Assembly: GCA_016793525.1 (NCBI GenBank)
Contig: JAEUJT010000065.1
Coordinates: forward strand, 1-8,803
DNA: 8,803 nucleotides
DNA from: Archangium sp.
Lineage (GTDB): Bacteria; Myxococcota; Myxococcia; Myxococcales; Myxococcaceae
Direction of reading: 5' to 3'
Part shown: positions 1 to 6,298 of the stretch, in pieces
Position numbering within the stretch: position 1 is the first letter of the stretch
Layout of the letters: every line of letters begins with the position of its first letter
Program-made: the position numbers and the translations under genes
Notes under the pieces: model-generated
Seen by the model: only the letters and a program-made list of their open reading frames with translations
The model's database searches: none
Told to the model about the DNA's origin: nothing

Positions 1-87
1 TTCTTCCTCAAGCTCGATCGCGCCAAGGCCAACCTCGCCATGGCCCGCTACCTCCTGTCTGACGTGGAGCGGGACATCGTCTTATGA
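1..87 (+). CDS. Roadblock/LC7 domain protein, C-terminal end only
   Basis: Only the last 28 codons are in the window; the start lies upstream. The visible end contains the motif KANLAMAR followed by an amphipathic helix ending in ERDIVL. This closely matches the C-terminal helix of the roadblock protein at 1018-1383, where KANLAMAR is identical, so it is almost certainly a paralogue from the same operon. Roadblock/LC7 proteins are small alpha/beta proteins that dimerise and regulate or scaffold small GTPases, as MglB does for MglA. Its stop codon overlaps the start of the next gene by four bases (ATGA at 84-87), which suggests translational coupling. The family call rests on similarity to the neighbour; the interaction with the GTPase encoded downstream is inference. 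Confidence 0.8.
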   Translation, partial: FFLKLDRAKANLAMARYLLSDVERDIVL

Positions 88-1061
88 GCGCGATACCCCC
101 GGCCTGTGGGCCCGACAGCGTGCTGCGCGTGCTCTCGACGCTCGAGGTGCTGCCCGCGGAGGCCACCGGCGCGCTGGTGTTCGGCGCGGTTCACAAGATG
201 TCGGGCGTGGTGTTGCTCGAGCGCGGGCGCGTCTGCTGGGCCGCGGCGCAGGGGCTGCAGAAGCGGCTCACCGACCTGCTGCGCGGCTGCTGCACGCCGC
301 CCCTCGAGCACGACGCCATGGAGCGGCTGTTCAACGCGTGTCGCACCTCGCACACGCCGGTGGGCGAGGCGCTGGTCGAGCTGGGCCACGTGTCACCCGA
401 GGCGCTCCGCTCGGCGCTGCTCCACCACACCGCGGAGTCGCTCGCGTCAATCAGCACCTGCGAAGCGGCGCACTGGGTGGAGCACCGGGCGCGCGGCTAC
501 CAATCGGCGTACACCTTCTGCGCGGTGGAGCTGCTCTCGTACGCCAGCACCTCGGCGCTGGGTGAGGTGGCGGTGCGGCGGGCCCACGGGAAGCTCGTCG
601 ACGTGGCCGGAGCGAGCCGCGACTCGGCGGTGTTCGACCCGGAGGGCCAGACGCTGCTGGCGTGCACCTTCGCCGAGCGCAGCAGCTCGGGGTTGCGCGC
701 GCTGCGGGTCGCGGGCAGCTGGGCCGCGGAGACGCTCGGCTCGACCACGCCGCGCAGCGACATTCTGAAGTTCACCTTCGATGGCCAGGGCGGCAGCTGG
801 CTCGGCTGGCGCGATGCGGGGCTCACCTTCTTGGTGCACTGCCACGACCGCGCTGACTTCTCCTCCATGGTTCGCCGCCTGCACCGCGACGGGTGGACCT
901 CGGCGGTGCAGAGCAGCGTGCCGCTGGGCAACGTCGCGTCGTCGCCCTCCGTCTCAGTCCCCTTACCGACTGTCGTTCAACCGCAGTTCACGCAGCACCC
1001 CTCGAAGGAGCACCCACATGGCAACCCCCAAAGAAGCACTCCCCAAGTTGATGGACATTGA
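84..1061 (+). CDS. DUF4388-like (PATAN-type) protein with a probable diverged roadblock-like C-terminal half
   Basis: A 325-residue cytoplasmic protein with no signal peptide. Residues ~12-70 resemble the DUF4388/PATAN domain of signalling proteins in Myxococcota and cyanobacteria: a hydrophobic strand (GALVFG), a turn, then GVVLLERGRVCWAAAQG and the helix LTDLLRG. A helical stretch (~75-125, GEALVELGHVSPEALRSALL) follows, as is common after DUF4388. Residues ~185-275 have a roadblock-like strand/helix order: SAVFDPEGQTLLA, an Ala-rich helix, GGSWLGWRDAGLTFLVHCHD, then a terminal helix. That second assignment is my inference. The start is ATG in an ATGA overlap with the preceding gene. The Pro/Ser/Gln-rich end overlaps the next gene by 44 bp in another frame. 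Position between roadblock genes and upstream of a GTPase points to a role in the same module; its biochemical function is unknown. Confidence 0.8.
   Translation: MSAIPPACGPDSVLRVLSTLEVLPAEATGALVFGAVHKMSGVVLLERGRVCWAAAQGLQKRLTDLLRGCCTPPLEHDAMERLFNACRTSHTPVGEALVELGHVSPEALRSALLHHTAESLASISTCEAAHWVEHRARGYQSAYTFCAVELLSYASTSALGEVAVRRAHGKLVDVAGASRDSAVFDPEGQTLLACTFAERSSSGLRALRVAGSWAAETLGSTTPRSDILKFTFDGQGGSWLGWRDAGLTFLVHCHDRADFSSMVRRLHRDGWTSAVQSSVPLGNVASSPSVSVPLPTVVQPQFTQHPSKEHPHGNPQRSTPQVDGH
1005..1010 (+). promoter_or_regulatory. Ribosome binding site fixing the 1018 start
   Basis: AAGGAG lies seven bases before ATG at 1018. It decides that the roadblock gene starts there rather than at any codon further upstream in the same open frame, which reads back to 781 inside the previous gene and there gives an unnatural Arg/Ala/Pro-rich peptide. 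The site lies within the coding sequence of the upstream gene. Confidence 0.75.
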
Positions 1062-1383
1062 TGGCTGCATCGGCGTCTGCATCGTCGACTCGAACAGCGG
1101 CATGATGCTGGCGGCGGCCGGCGGCGGCACGGCGGTCAACCTCGAGGTCGCGGCGGCGGGCAACACCGAGGTGGTTCGGGCCAAGCGCAAGACGATGAAG
1201 GCGCTCAACCTGAACGACGCGATCGAAGACATCTTGATCACGCTCGGCAGGCAGTACCACCTCATTCGCCCGCTGAGCTCGAACGACTCGCTCTTCGTCT
1301 ACCTCGCGCTCGACAAGACGAAGGCGAACCTGGCCATGGCGCGCCACAGCTTGCAGCAGATCGAGAAAGACCTCGCCATCTAA
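1018..1383 (+). CDS. Roadblock/LC7 domain protein (MglB-like)
   Basis: A 121-residue protein that is essentially one roadblock domain: an N-terminal helix, strand GVCIVDSNSGMMLAAAG, a central helix around EVVRAKRKTMKALNL, strands DILITLGRQYHLIRPL and SLFVYLALD, and a C-terminal helix KANLAMARHSLQQIEKDL. The order beta-hairpin, helix, three-stranded sheet, helix is typical of the family. It is shorter than MglB (about 160 residues), lacking MglB-type extensions. It is clearly paralogous to the next gene (shared pattern SLNL/ALNL, LED/IED, LLTLG/LITLG, HLI) and to the truncated gene at the window start. These proteins usually dimerise and bind Ras-like GTPases; the MglA-like GTPase two genes downstream is the obvious candidate partner (inference). 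Confidence 0.9.
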   Translation: MATPKEALPKLMDIDGCIGVCIVDSNSGMMLAAAGGGTAVNLEVAAAGNTEVVRAKRKTMKALNLNDAIEDILITLGRQYHLIRPLSSNDSLFVYLALDKTKANLAMARHSLQQIEKDLAI

Positions 1384-1417
1384 CGCAGCCCCACCCGCAA
1401 CCCCTGGTGACACACCC

Positions 1418-1786
1418 ATGCCTTCTGAACGTCAAATCGTGGAGACCTTCGAGCACATCGCCGCCGACATTCCCGGCTTCATCGCCGCGTCGCTGGTCGA
1501 TCTCGATTCTGGAATGACCCTCGGGCTCAAGTCGGCGCGCCCCGACTTCGATCTCGCCGCGGCCAGCGCCTACAACAGCGAAATGGTGAAGCAGAAGCTG
1601 AAGATCATGCGCTCGCTGAACCTGAAGACGCACCTCGAAGACATGCTGCTCACGCTGGGAGACCAGATTCACCTGATCAAGCTGGTGACGCCGACGACGT
1701 TCATCTACCTGGCGGCCGAACGCGCAAACAGCAACATCGCCATCGTGCGCAACGCGGTGAACAAGTCGGCCAACGCGCTGATCTGA
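1418..1786 (+). CDS. Roadblock/LC7 domain protein (MglB-like), second paralogue
   Basis: A 122-residue single-domain roadblock protein. Visible elements are an N-terminal helix, strand AASLVDLDSGMTLGLK, a helix carrying NSEMVKQKLKIMRSLNL, the segment LEDMLLTLGDQIHLIKLV, strand TFIYLAAE and the C-terminal helix SNIAIVRNAVNKSANALI. It aligns with the preceding gene along its whole length but is well diverged, so the duplication is old. The two may form a heterodimer, as is known for several paired roadblock proteins; that is inference. It lies 34 bp after the preceding gene and 15 bp before the GTPase gene. The only ribosome-binding candidate is weak (GGTGA near 1406-1410). The start is ATG at 1418. 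Confidence 0.9.
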   Translation: MPSERQIVETFEHIAADIPGFIAASLVDLDSGMTLGLKSARPDFDLAAASAYNSEMVKQKLKIMRSLNLKTHLEDMLLTLGDQIHLIKLVTPTTFIYLAAERANSNIAIVRNAVNKSANALI

Positions 1787-1801
1787 CCGGAAACTCCGCC
1801 C

Positions 1802-3160
1802 GTGGCGACGCTCGACCGAGATACGGATGCAGTGGTGATCCGCGTCGTGTACGACGGGCCACCGACCAGCGGGAAGACGACGAGCCTCCGCTCGCTGGCC
1901 ACGCGCCTCGGGCAGCGCGACGTGTACACGCCCGAGGAGGCCGCGGGCCGCACCGTCTTCTTCGACTGGATGGAGTTCACCGGGGGGCGATTCGAGGGGC
2001 GACAGATTCGCTGCCAGATCGTGAGCGTCCCCGGCCAACGAGAGCTCCTGCCCCGGCGGCAGCTGCTGCTCGCCTCGGCCGACGCGGTCATCTTCGTCGC
2101 CGACACCACGCGTGCGGGGGTGAACGAGAGCGTGGCGCACCTCGACGATTTGATGTCGCGGGTGAAAGACGTTGGGGGCCTGCCCGTGGGGGTGGTGGTG
2201 CAGGCCAACAAGCGTGACCGCCCCGACGCTGCGCCACTCGAGATGCTTCGAGGGCGACCTGGCGTGGCGGTGGTGGAGTCGATCGCCTCCGCCGGCGAGG
2301 GCATTCGAGAGGCCTTCGTCTTCGCCGTGCGGCTGGCGTTAGACCGGGTGCGCGAGCAGATGAGCCGCGGCGAGCTGGTGGCCTCCGCTGCGACGACCGA
2401 CGCACCCGAAGAGCTGTTGAAGGCCATGCGGGCGTTGCCGTTCGACGCCCGAGCGCACGCGCTGTGGCCAGAGCGTGCGCCGACCTCGACGCGTCAGGAA
2501 GGCGAGACACCGCGGGTCCCTGACGCGTCGATCCCCGGGGGGTGGATCTGGCCACCGATTCAGGGTCGCGTGTTGCTGCAAGAAGCCACCGCAGGCGCGC
2601 TGTCGTCGATTCGCGAGCTCTCGCCCGGTGAGTGGCTGGCGGAGTCGGCGGCCGGCTGGCGATTCCACACCTCGGCGGCGCACCGCTTCACCGAAGCCGA
2701 TGCCGCGCGCTCGGCGCTCATTCGCTGGGCGCAGGTGCACGCCTCGGTCGCGGGGTGGACCTCGCCGCACCGCTGCATCGCGCTCTGCGAAGACCCGGGG
2801 GGCCTTCGCCTCTGGCAGATCGTGCGCAACGAGACCTCGCTGTGGAAGCGGGCCTCCGAGGCGGTGGCGTCGGGCACCGGCATCAACGAGCTCTCGACGT
2901 TCTGCTCGCGGGCTGGTCAACGCTGGGCCCAAGCGCCGGTCGAGCTGCCCTGCACGCTGGAGACGGTCGGCGTCGTCGACGGGCTCCCCGCCTTCATCAG
3001 CTTGATGCCGAATTCAGATCAGACGAGACCGCCAGACCGCGCCGACCGAACCAGCCGGCTCTGGCACCAGCTCGAGATGCTGGTGAAATCGGAGCGCCGA
3101 GCCCCGGCGCATACCCACCTCACGCCCCCAACCGACTCGAGCGCCAGCGCCGGGCTATGA
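1802..3160 (+). CDS. MglA-like small GTPase with a C-terminal extension of unknown function
   Basis: A 452-residue protein starting at GTG. Residues ~10-185 are a Ras-superfamily domain of MglA type: P-loop GPPTSGKT (19-26); switch I with R50 and T51 in GRTVFFDW, where R50 aligns with the intrinsic arginine finger R53 of M. xanthus MglA; switch II VPGQ (76-79), with Ser75 where MglA has Thr and Ras has Asp, and Q79 matching Ras Gln61; the base-specificity motif NKRD (136-139); and a G5-like SIASAGEG. Pro21 replaces MglA Gly21 (Ras Gly12). A linker (~186-245) leads to a Trp-rich domain beginning GGWIWPPIQGRVLLQEA, to which I cannot assign a function. MglA-family proteins are usually ~200 residues, so the extension more than doubles the length. 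It is the last gene of the roadblock operon, and its end overlaps the convergent PDZ gene by 6 bp. Confidence 0.9.
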   Translation: MATLDRDTDAVVIRVVYDGPPTSGKTTSLRSLATRLGQRDVYTPEEAAGRTVFFDWMEFTGGRFEGRQIRCQIVSVPGQRELLPRRQLLLASADAVIFVADTTRAGVNESVAHLDDLMSRVKDVGGLPVGVVVQANKRDRPDAAPLEMLRGRPGVAVVESIASAGEGIREAFVFAVRLALDRVREQMSRGELVASAATTDAPEELLKAMRALPFDARAHALWPERAPTSTRQEGETPRVPDASIPGGWIWPPIQGRVLLQEATAGALSSIRELSPGEWLAESAAGWRFHTSAAHRFTEADAARSALIRWAQVHASVAGWTSPHRCIALCEDPGGLRLWQIVRNETSLWKRASEAVASGTGINELSTFCSRAGQRWAQAPVELPCTLETVGVVDGLPAFISLMPNSDQTRPPDRADRTSRLWHQLEMLVKSERRAPAHTHLTPPTDSSASAGL

Positions 3161-3508
3161 GCGCCGGTCAGGCTCGTCGTCAGGCAGCTGCACCGTCGCT
3201 GGGAGGACTCCGGCGTCGACCACCGAGCGAACGAAGCGCATCGGGTCGAAGACCGGCCGTTGCTGCGGCATCTCGAGGGTGACGGTCTGCTCATTGCCCC
3301 CGCGAGAAAATTTCACCGACATCTTCGCCCCGCGCTCACGAATGGCGTCGATGTACGCCACCCAGCTCGGCGTCGGCACGCCGTTCACCTCGAGCAGCAC
3401 GTCGCCATACTGCAGGCCCGCTTGCTCCGCCGGGCTGCCGCGGAGGCACCCGAGAATGCTCACGCCGCCAAGCGCGCTCGCCAACCGCTCCAAGTCGTCT
3501 GGGTTCAT
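3155..3508 (-). CDS. Stand-alone PDZ domain protein
   Basis: A 117-residue protein consisting of one bacterial-type PDZ domain (residues ~15-80). The hallmark GSPAEQAGLQYGDVLLEVNG is present, with GCLRG as the carboxylate-binding loop region, followed by the helix YIDAIRERG and strands MSVKFSRGG and QTVTLEM. PDZ domains of this sort bind C-terminal peptides or regulate HtrA/CtpA proteases, but no protease domain is attached here. There is no signal peptide or membrane segment, so it is probably cytoplasmic. The C-terminal tail (~81-117) is unassigned. It lies 96 bp downstream of the lipoprotein gene on the same strand and may have its own promoter. It overlaps the convergent GTPase gene by 6 bp. 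A GAGGG ribosome site precedes the ATG. The partner is unknown. Confidence 0.85.
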   Translation of the reverse strand: MNPDDLERLASALGGVSILGCLRGSPAEQAGLQYGDVLLEVNGVPTPSWVAYIDAIRERGAKMSVKFSRGGNEQTVTLEMPQQRPVFDPMRFVRSVVDAGVLPATVQLPDDEPDRRS

Positions 3509-3604
3509 GCCGGTGGACCCTCTGATGTGCCGTAACCGGGGGAAGTGAAGGGGCGCACCACATTGTGGCGAGCGCCGCGCGAACCCTCGAATATCACTCG
3601 GGCA

Positions 3605-4087
3605 CTAGCGCACCGAAAGCGTGAGCCGGAGCGGCACTTTCTCGATCAGGCACTGCTCCGCGCTGCACACGCTGAAGGCCAGCGTGCCGGCGACCACCGC
3701 GTCTCCCGCGGCACCTGCCGTGAAGGGCACCTTGGCCGACGCCGCGCAGGCCTCGGTGGGCTGCTTCTCGCACGGCGTTTTGTGCAGCACGTCGCGCAGC
3801 GGAATGGCCGGCGACGCGAACGTCACCGTTGCGTCTTTCGCGGTGGTGAACTTCACCGGGTAGTCGGCGTTCACGTGGTACCCCGCGCGAGCCTCGATGG
3901 AGACGATGACCTCTCCGGCTGAAGTGGGTGGGTACGGGCCGACTGGCGCGAGCGTCACCGCATAGGTCTCTGCCTCGACGCGCGGGGCGCCCACGGCCTC
4001 GGGGGCACGCGCCGGAGCGACGGGCGGAGCCACCACCGGCGGTTGGGTACACGCCGCGAGCAACAGCATCACGGTCCAGCGCGGCAC
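3605..4087 (-). CDS. Putative lipoprotein with a DsbD N-terminal-like (thiol:disulfide) domain
   Basis: A 160-residue protein with a short hydrophobic start and a lipobox LAAC (C13), then a Pro/Ala-rich linker to ~35, so it is probably membrane-anchored outside the cytoplasm. Residues ~55-158 resemble the immunoglobulin-like alpha domain of DsbD: GYHVNADYPVKF near the start and FSVCSAEQCLIEKVPL at the end. The pair C141/C146 sits where DsbD-alpha proteins carry the redox cysteines (pattern CxxxxC before ClpP-type residues). A second pair, C106/C114, is extra. There is no DsbD transmembrane beta domain or gamma domain, so the electron donor must be another protein. The start is GTG at 4087, one base after the stop of the redoxin gene, indicating tight coupling. 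The fold assignment is by motif; redox activity is inference. Confidence 0.7.
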   Translation of the reverse strand: MPRWTVMLLLAACTQPPVVAPPVAPARAPEAVGAPRVEAETYAVTLAPVGPYPPTSAGEVIVSIEARAGYHVNADYPVKFTTAKDATVTFASPAIPLRDVLHKTPCEKQPTEACAASAKVPFTAGAAGDAVVAGTLAFSVCSAEQCLIEKVPLRLTLSVR

Positions 4088-4088
4088 G

Positions 4089-4691
4089 TCAGCTCCCGTA
4101 CTTCACACCGCAGCCGTACGCCTTGGTGTCGTTGGTCTTCACCGGGCGGCCCGCGGCCAGATCGTCGAGGGCGGCGTTGACGTAGTTCACCAACGTGCCG
4201 CCGGTGGGCGACGCGCCTTCACCGTCGGGCGAATTGTCGATGGCGCCGCGGTACACGAGCTTGCCGTCTTTGTTGATGACGAAGACATGCGGGGTGTTCG
4301 TCGCGCCGTACGCCTTGCCGGTGGCGCCGGTCTCATCGAGCAGCACTGGGTTGCTCATGGCGAAGGTCTTCACGCCCTCGCGGTTCTTCTCGACGCCCGC
4401 GCCCTGCTTGCCCACCGCGCCGGAGTTGATGCTGAGCCACACGATGCCTTTGGCGGTCTGCTTCTTCGCGGTGTCGACGAGGGAACCCTTGGTGTGGCTC
4501 GCCTTGACGTACGGGCACTCGGGGTTGAACCACTCGAGCACCACGGTCTTGCCTTTGAAGTCGGCCAACTTCACCGTCTTGCCGTCGAGGTCTTTGAGCG
4601 AAAAATCGGGGGCCGCCGCACCCAACTCAGCGCCGGCCGCCAACGTGGAACCAGAAACAGCCATCACCGCCACCATCAGGAGCGTTCGCAT
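4089..4691 (-). CDS. Exported AhpC/TSA-type redoxin (thioredoxin-like)
   Basis: A 200-residue protein with a Sec signal peptide (hydrophobic residues 4-19, likely cleavage after an AAGA-type site), so it is probably periplasmic. The thioredoxin fold is clear: APDFSLKDLDGKTVKLADFKGK, then strand TVVLEWFNPECPYVK, TNTPHVFVINKDGKLVYRG, where TP is the cis-Pro loop. The active site has one Cys, C59 in NPECPYVK, rather than CxxC. The C-terminus carries KAYGCGVKY with C194, which recalls the peroxiredoxin-like subgroup having this distal motif and may supply a second Cys. The likely role is a thiol peroxidase or disulfide-handling protein. It sits 12 bp after the EXPERA gene and immediately before the DsbD-like lipoprotein, a plausible redox partner. 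The exact substrate is not determined. Confidence 0.9.
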   Translation of the reverse strand: MRTLLMVAVMAVSGSTLAAGAELGAAAPDFSLKDLDGKTVKLADFKGKTVVLEWFNPECPYVKASHTKGSLVDTAKKQTAKGIVWLSINSGAVGKQGAGVEKNREGVKTFAMSNPVLLDETGATGKAYGATNTPHVFVINKDGKLVYRGAIDNSPDGEGASPTGGTLVNYVNAALDDLAAGRPVKTNDTKAYGCGVKYGS

Positions 4692-4703
4692 GTGAGCGAG
4701 CTA

Positions 4704-5204
4704 CTAGAACGCGCGGGTGAACGGCAGTGGCTTGCGCATGCGCACCAGCAAAACGAGGGGGAGCAGCACGTAGGGGGTGTTGAACGAGAGGAACTTCACC
4801 GGGTTGGGCGTGCGCCACTCGGGTTCTCCGAAGAACTCGACGCCGAAGACGATGACGCCGGTGATGGTGGAGATCATCGTCGCGTAGATGACCGACGGCA
4901 GCTGAATCGCGTTCCACCCTCGGGCGAGCGCCGCCACCAGCACCACGTAAAACGGCATGTAGACGAAGGCCGACAAGCCGGTGACGAAGCGCATCCACAC
5001 CGGGGGGTGCATGAACAGCGGGTCGGTGTCGTGCGCGTACCAGTAGTTCGAGTTGACGAAGAAATTCTCAGACGGCTGGCTGATATCGACGCCGAGCGTG
5101 GGCAGCAGGTCGCTGATGATCGACGTCACGGTGAAGGCGGAGAACACCACCATGAAGAACACGTCGATTTTCCGCTCGCGCAGCGGGAGGTTGGGGGCAG
5201 TCAC
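4704..5204 (-). CDS. EXPERA / TMEM97-like integral membrane protein
   Basis: A 166-residue protein with four predicted membrane helices (roughly 14-37, 72-95, 101-124, 138-156). The pattern matches the EXPERA domain of eukaryotic TMEM97 (sigma-2 receptor), TM6SF and emopamil-binding sterol isomerase: DLLP after helix 1, then WYAHDTDPLFMHPPVW, MPFY in helix 2, PSVIYATMISTIT in helix 3, and NTPYVLLPLVLLVRM in helix 4. From memory of human TMEM97, its ligand-binding Asp29 and Asp56 align with D32 and D61 here, while its Glu73 is replaced by Ser78. The function in bacteria is unknown; sterol or lipid binding is possible. It starts at GTG, 6 bp after the msrB stop, so it is in the same transcript as redox genes. 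Confidence 0.8.
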   Translation of the reverse strand: MTAPNLPLRERKIDVFFMVVFSAFTVTSIISDLLPTLGVDISQPSENFFVNSNYWYAHDTDPLFMHPPVWMRFVTGLSAFVYMPFYVVLVAALARGWNAIQLPSVIYATMISTITGVIVFGVEFFGEPEWRTPNPVKFLSFNTPYVLLPLVLLVRMRKPLPFTRAF

Positions 5205-5210
5205 GCCCCG

Positions 5211-5789
5211 CTATTTGCCGGTGCTCTGGAACAGCTTCAAGTATTCGCCGTAGCCCTCGGCCTCGAGCTTGGCGACGGGCACGAAGCGCAGCGACGCGGA
5301 GTTGATGCAGTAGCGCAAGCCGCCCTTGTCTGACGGGCCGTCGTCGAACACGTGGCCCAGGTGCGCGTCGCCCGACTTCGAACGAACCTCGGTGCGCACC
5401 ATGCCGTAGGCCATGTCGCTCTTCTCGACGACCACCTGCTTCTGCACCGGGCGGGTGAAGCTGGGCCACCCGGAGCCGGAGTCGAACTTGTCGGTCGAGC
5501 TGAACAGCGGCTCTCCGGTGGTGATGTCGACGTAGAGGCCGGCCTCGTGGTTGTCCCAATACGCGTTCTTGAACGGCGGCTCGGTGCCGCTCTCGCACGT
5601 CACCTTGAACTGCTCGGCGGTGAGCGTCTTCTTCAGCACGTCGGTCGATGGCTTGGCGTAGCTCTTCACGGGCAACTCCCTTTCTGGAACCGAGGCCGCT
5701 GGGGCCTTGGCCTTCTTCACATTCTGCGCCCAGGTGACCGCGGCGACCACGGTGAAGGCGACGAAGGAAATGAGTGCGAGGCGAGGCAT
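5211..5789 (-). CDS. msrB: Peptide methionine (R)-S-oxide reductase MsrB, exported
   Basis: A 192-residue protein with an N-terminal hydrophobic signal (~4-21) and a short linker ahead of a full MsrB domain (~50-190). MsrB reduces methionine-R-sulfoxide in oxidised proteins; the signal places it in the envelope. Visible family motifs are [52 protein letters not shown] and [12 protein letters not shown]. The catalytic Cys is C161. The usual resolving Cys in SGCGWPSF is Ser106 here, and the zinc CxxC pairs are absent. C65, just before TEPPF, is at a position that acts as an alternative resolving Cys in some MsrB proteins (e.g. Xanthomonas). A GGGAG ribosome site lies five bases before the ATG. 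The gene is 54 bp after doxX-like and 6 bp before the EXPERA gene. Confidence 0.95.
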   Translation of the reverse strand: MPRLALISFVAFTVVAAVTWAQNVKKAKAPAASVPERELPVKSYAKPSTDVLKKTLTAEQFKVTCESGTEPPFKNAYWDNHEAGLYVDITTGEPLFSSTDKFDSGSGWPSFTRPVQKQVVVEKSDMAYGMVRTEVRSKSGDAHLGHVFDDGPSDKGGLRYCINSASLRFVPVAKLEAEGYGEYLKLFQSTGK

Positions 5790-5843
5790 AAGCGCTCCCA
5801 GCGAGTGGTGACTGTCAGGGTACGCCCGACCTCGACTTTGGTT

Positions 5844-6263
5844 TCACCGCGGGGCGATGGGCGCCTTGGCGAAGCGGCCCCAGGCGATGAACGCCGCTAA
5901 GCCGCCCATCACCAGGTTGATGGGCAGACCGGCCTCACCGCGCATGGTGTGAAAGCCACCGGCCAGAATCATGATCAGCGTCAGGCCCGACGCGGCGATG
6001 GGGGTCAGCTTCGGCTGAATGCGCAGCGCGGAGGGGAGGATGAGGCCCAACCCGCCGAGGAATTCGGACACGCCGATGAAGCGCACCAGCGCCTCGGGAA
6101 TGGCGCCGGCCCACGGCATCTGCGTCGCGAGCTCAGCGATGGGCTTGGTCGCCTTCATCGTGCCCGCCATGAGGAACGCGAGGCCGAGCAGCACCTGCAC
6201 CACCCACAGCGCGATGTGCAGGGCCTTCGAGGGGGGCTTCGATTCAATCGCGGCGGCGGTCAT
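5844..6263 (-). CDS. DoxX-like family membrane protein
   Basis: A 139-residue protein with four predicted membrane helices (~16-36, 58-78, 87-106, 112-129). It shows the DoxX-like pattern: VVQVLLGLAFLMAGTMKATKP in helix 1, FIGVSEFLGGLGLILPS after a loop, PIAASGLTLIMILAGGFHTMRGE, and NLVMGGLAAFIAWGRF. DoxX-like proteins are often found next to thiol or oxidative stress genes and HxlR regulators; their biochemical activity is not settled. The start at ATG 6263 is chosen because GGAG lies six bases upstream; the frame continues 31 codons further upstream but those codons run through the regulatory gap. It is the first gene of the - strand redox cluster and is divergent from the HxlR regulator, 94 bp apart. 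Confidence 0.9.
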   Translation of the reverse strand: MTAAAIESKPPSKALHIALWVVQVLLGLAFLMAGTMKATKPIAELATQMPWAGAIPEALVRFIGVSEFLGGLGLILPSALRIQPKLTPIAASGLTLIMILAGGFHTMRGEAGLPINLVMGGLAAFIAWGRFAKAPIAPR

Positions 6264-6298
6264 GACGTTCTCCGAGCTGGTTCTTGTTTGGTGGTTAG

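Noticed and set aside
1262..2140. Open frame of 292 codons on the - strand
   Set aside because: Antisense to two roadblock genes and the GTPase domain; Arg/His-rich composition typical of a shadow frame.
3558..3568. Perfect short palindrome CCACATTGTGG upstream of the PDZ gene
   Set aside because: Five-base arms only; too short to call an operator without conservation. It could be tested by comparing the same gap in relatives.
3581..3604. Stem-loop (CCCTCGA / TCGGG) after the lipoprotein gene considered as a terminator
   Set aside because: The stem has a bulge and no T-run follows on the - strand, so termination is not supported.
4287..5333. Long open frame of 348 codons on the + strand
   Set aside because: It is antisense to the redoxin, EXPERA and msrB genes, and its product is His/Arg/Glu/Val-rich without any domain, as expected for a shadow of GC-rich coding DNA.
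5352..5900. Open frame of 182 codons on the + strand
   Set aside because: Antisense to msrB and doxX-like, which have clear conserved motifs; no ribosome site and no recognisable domain.
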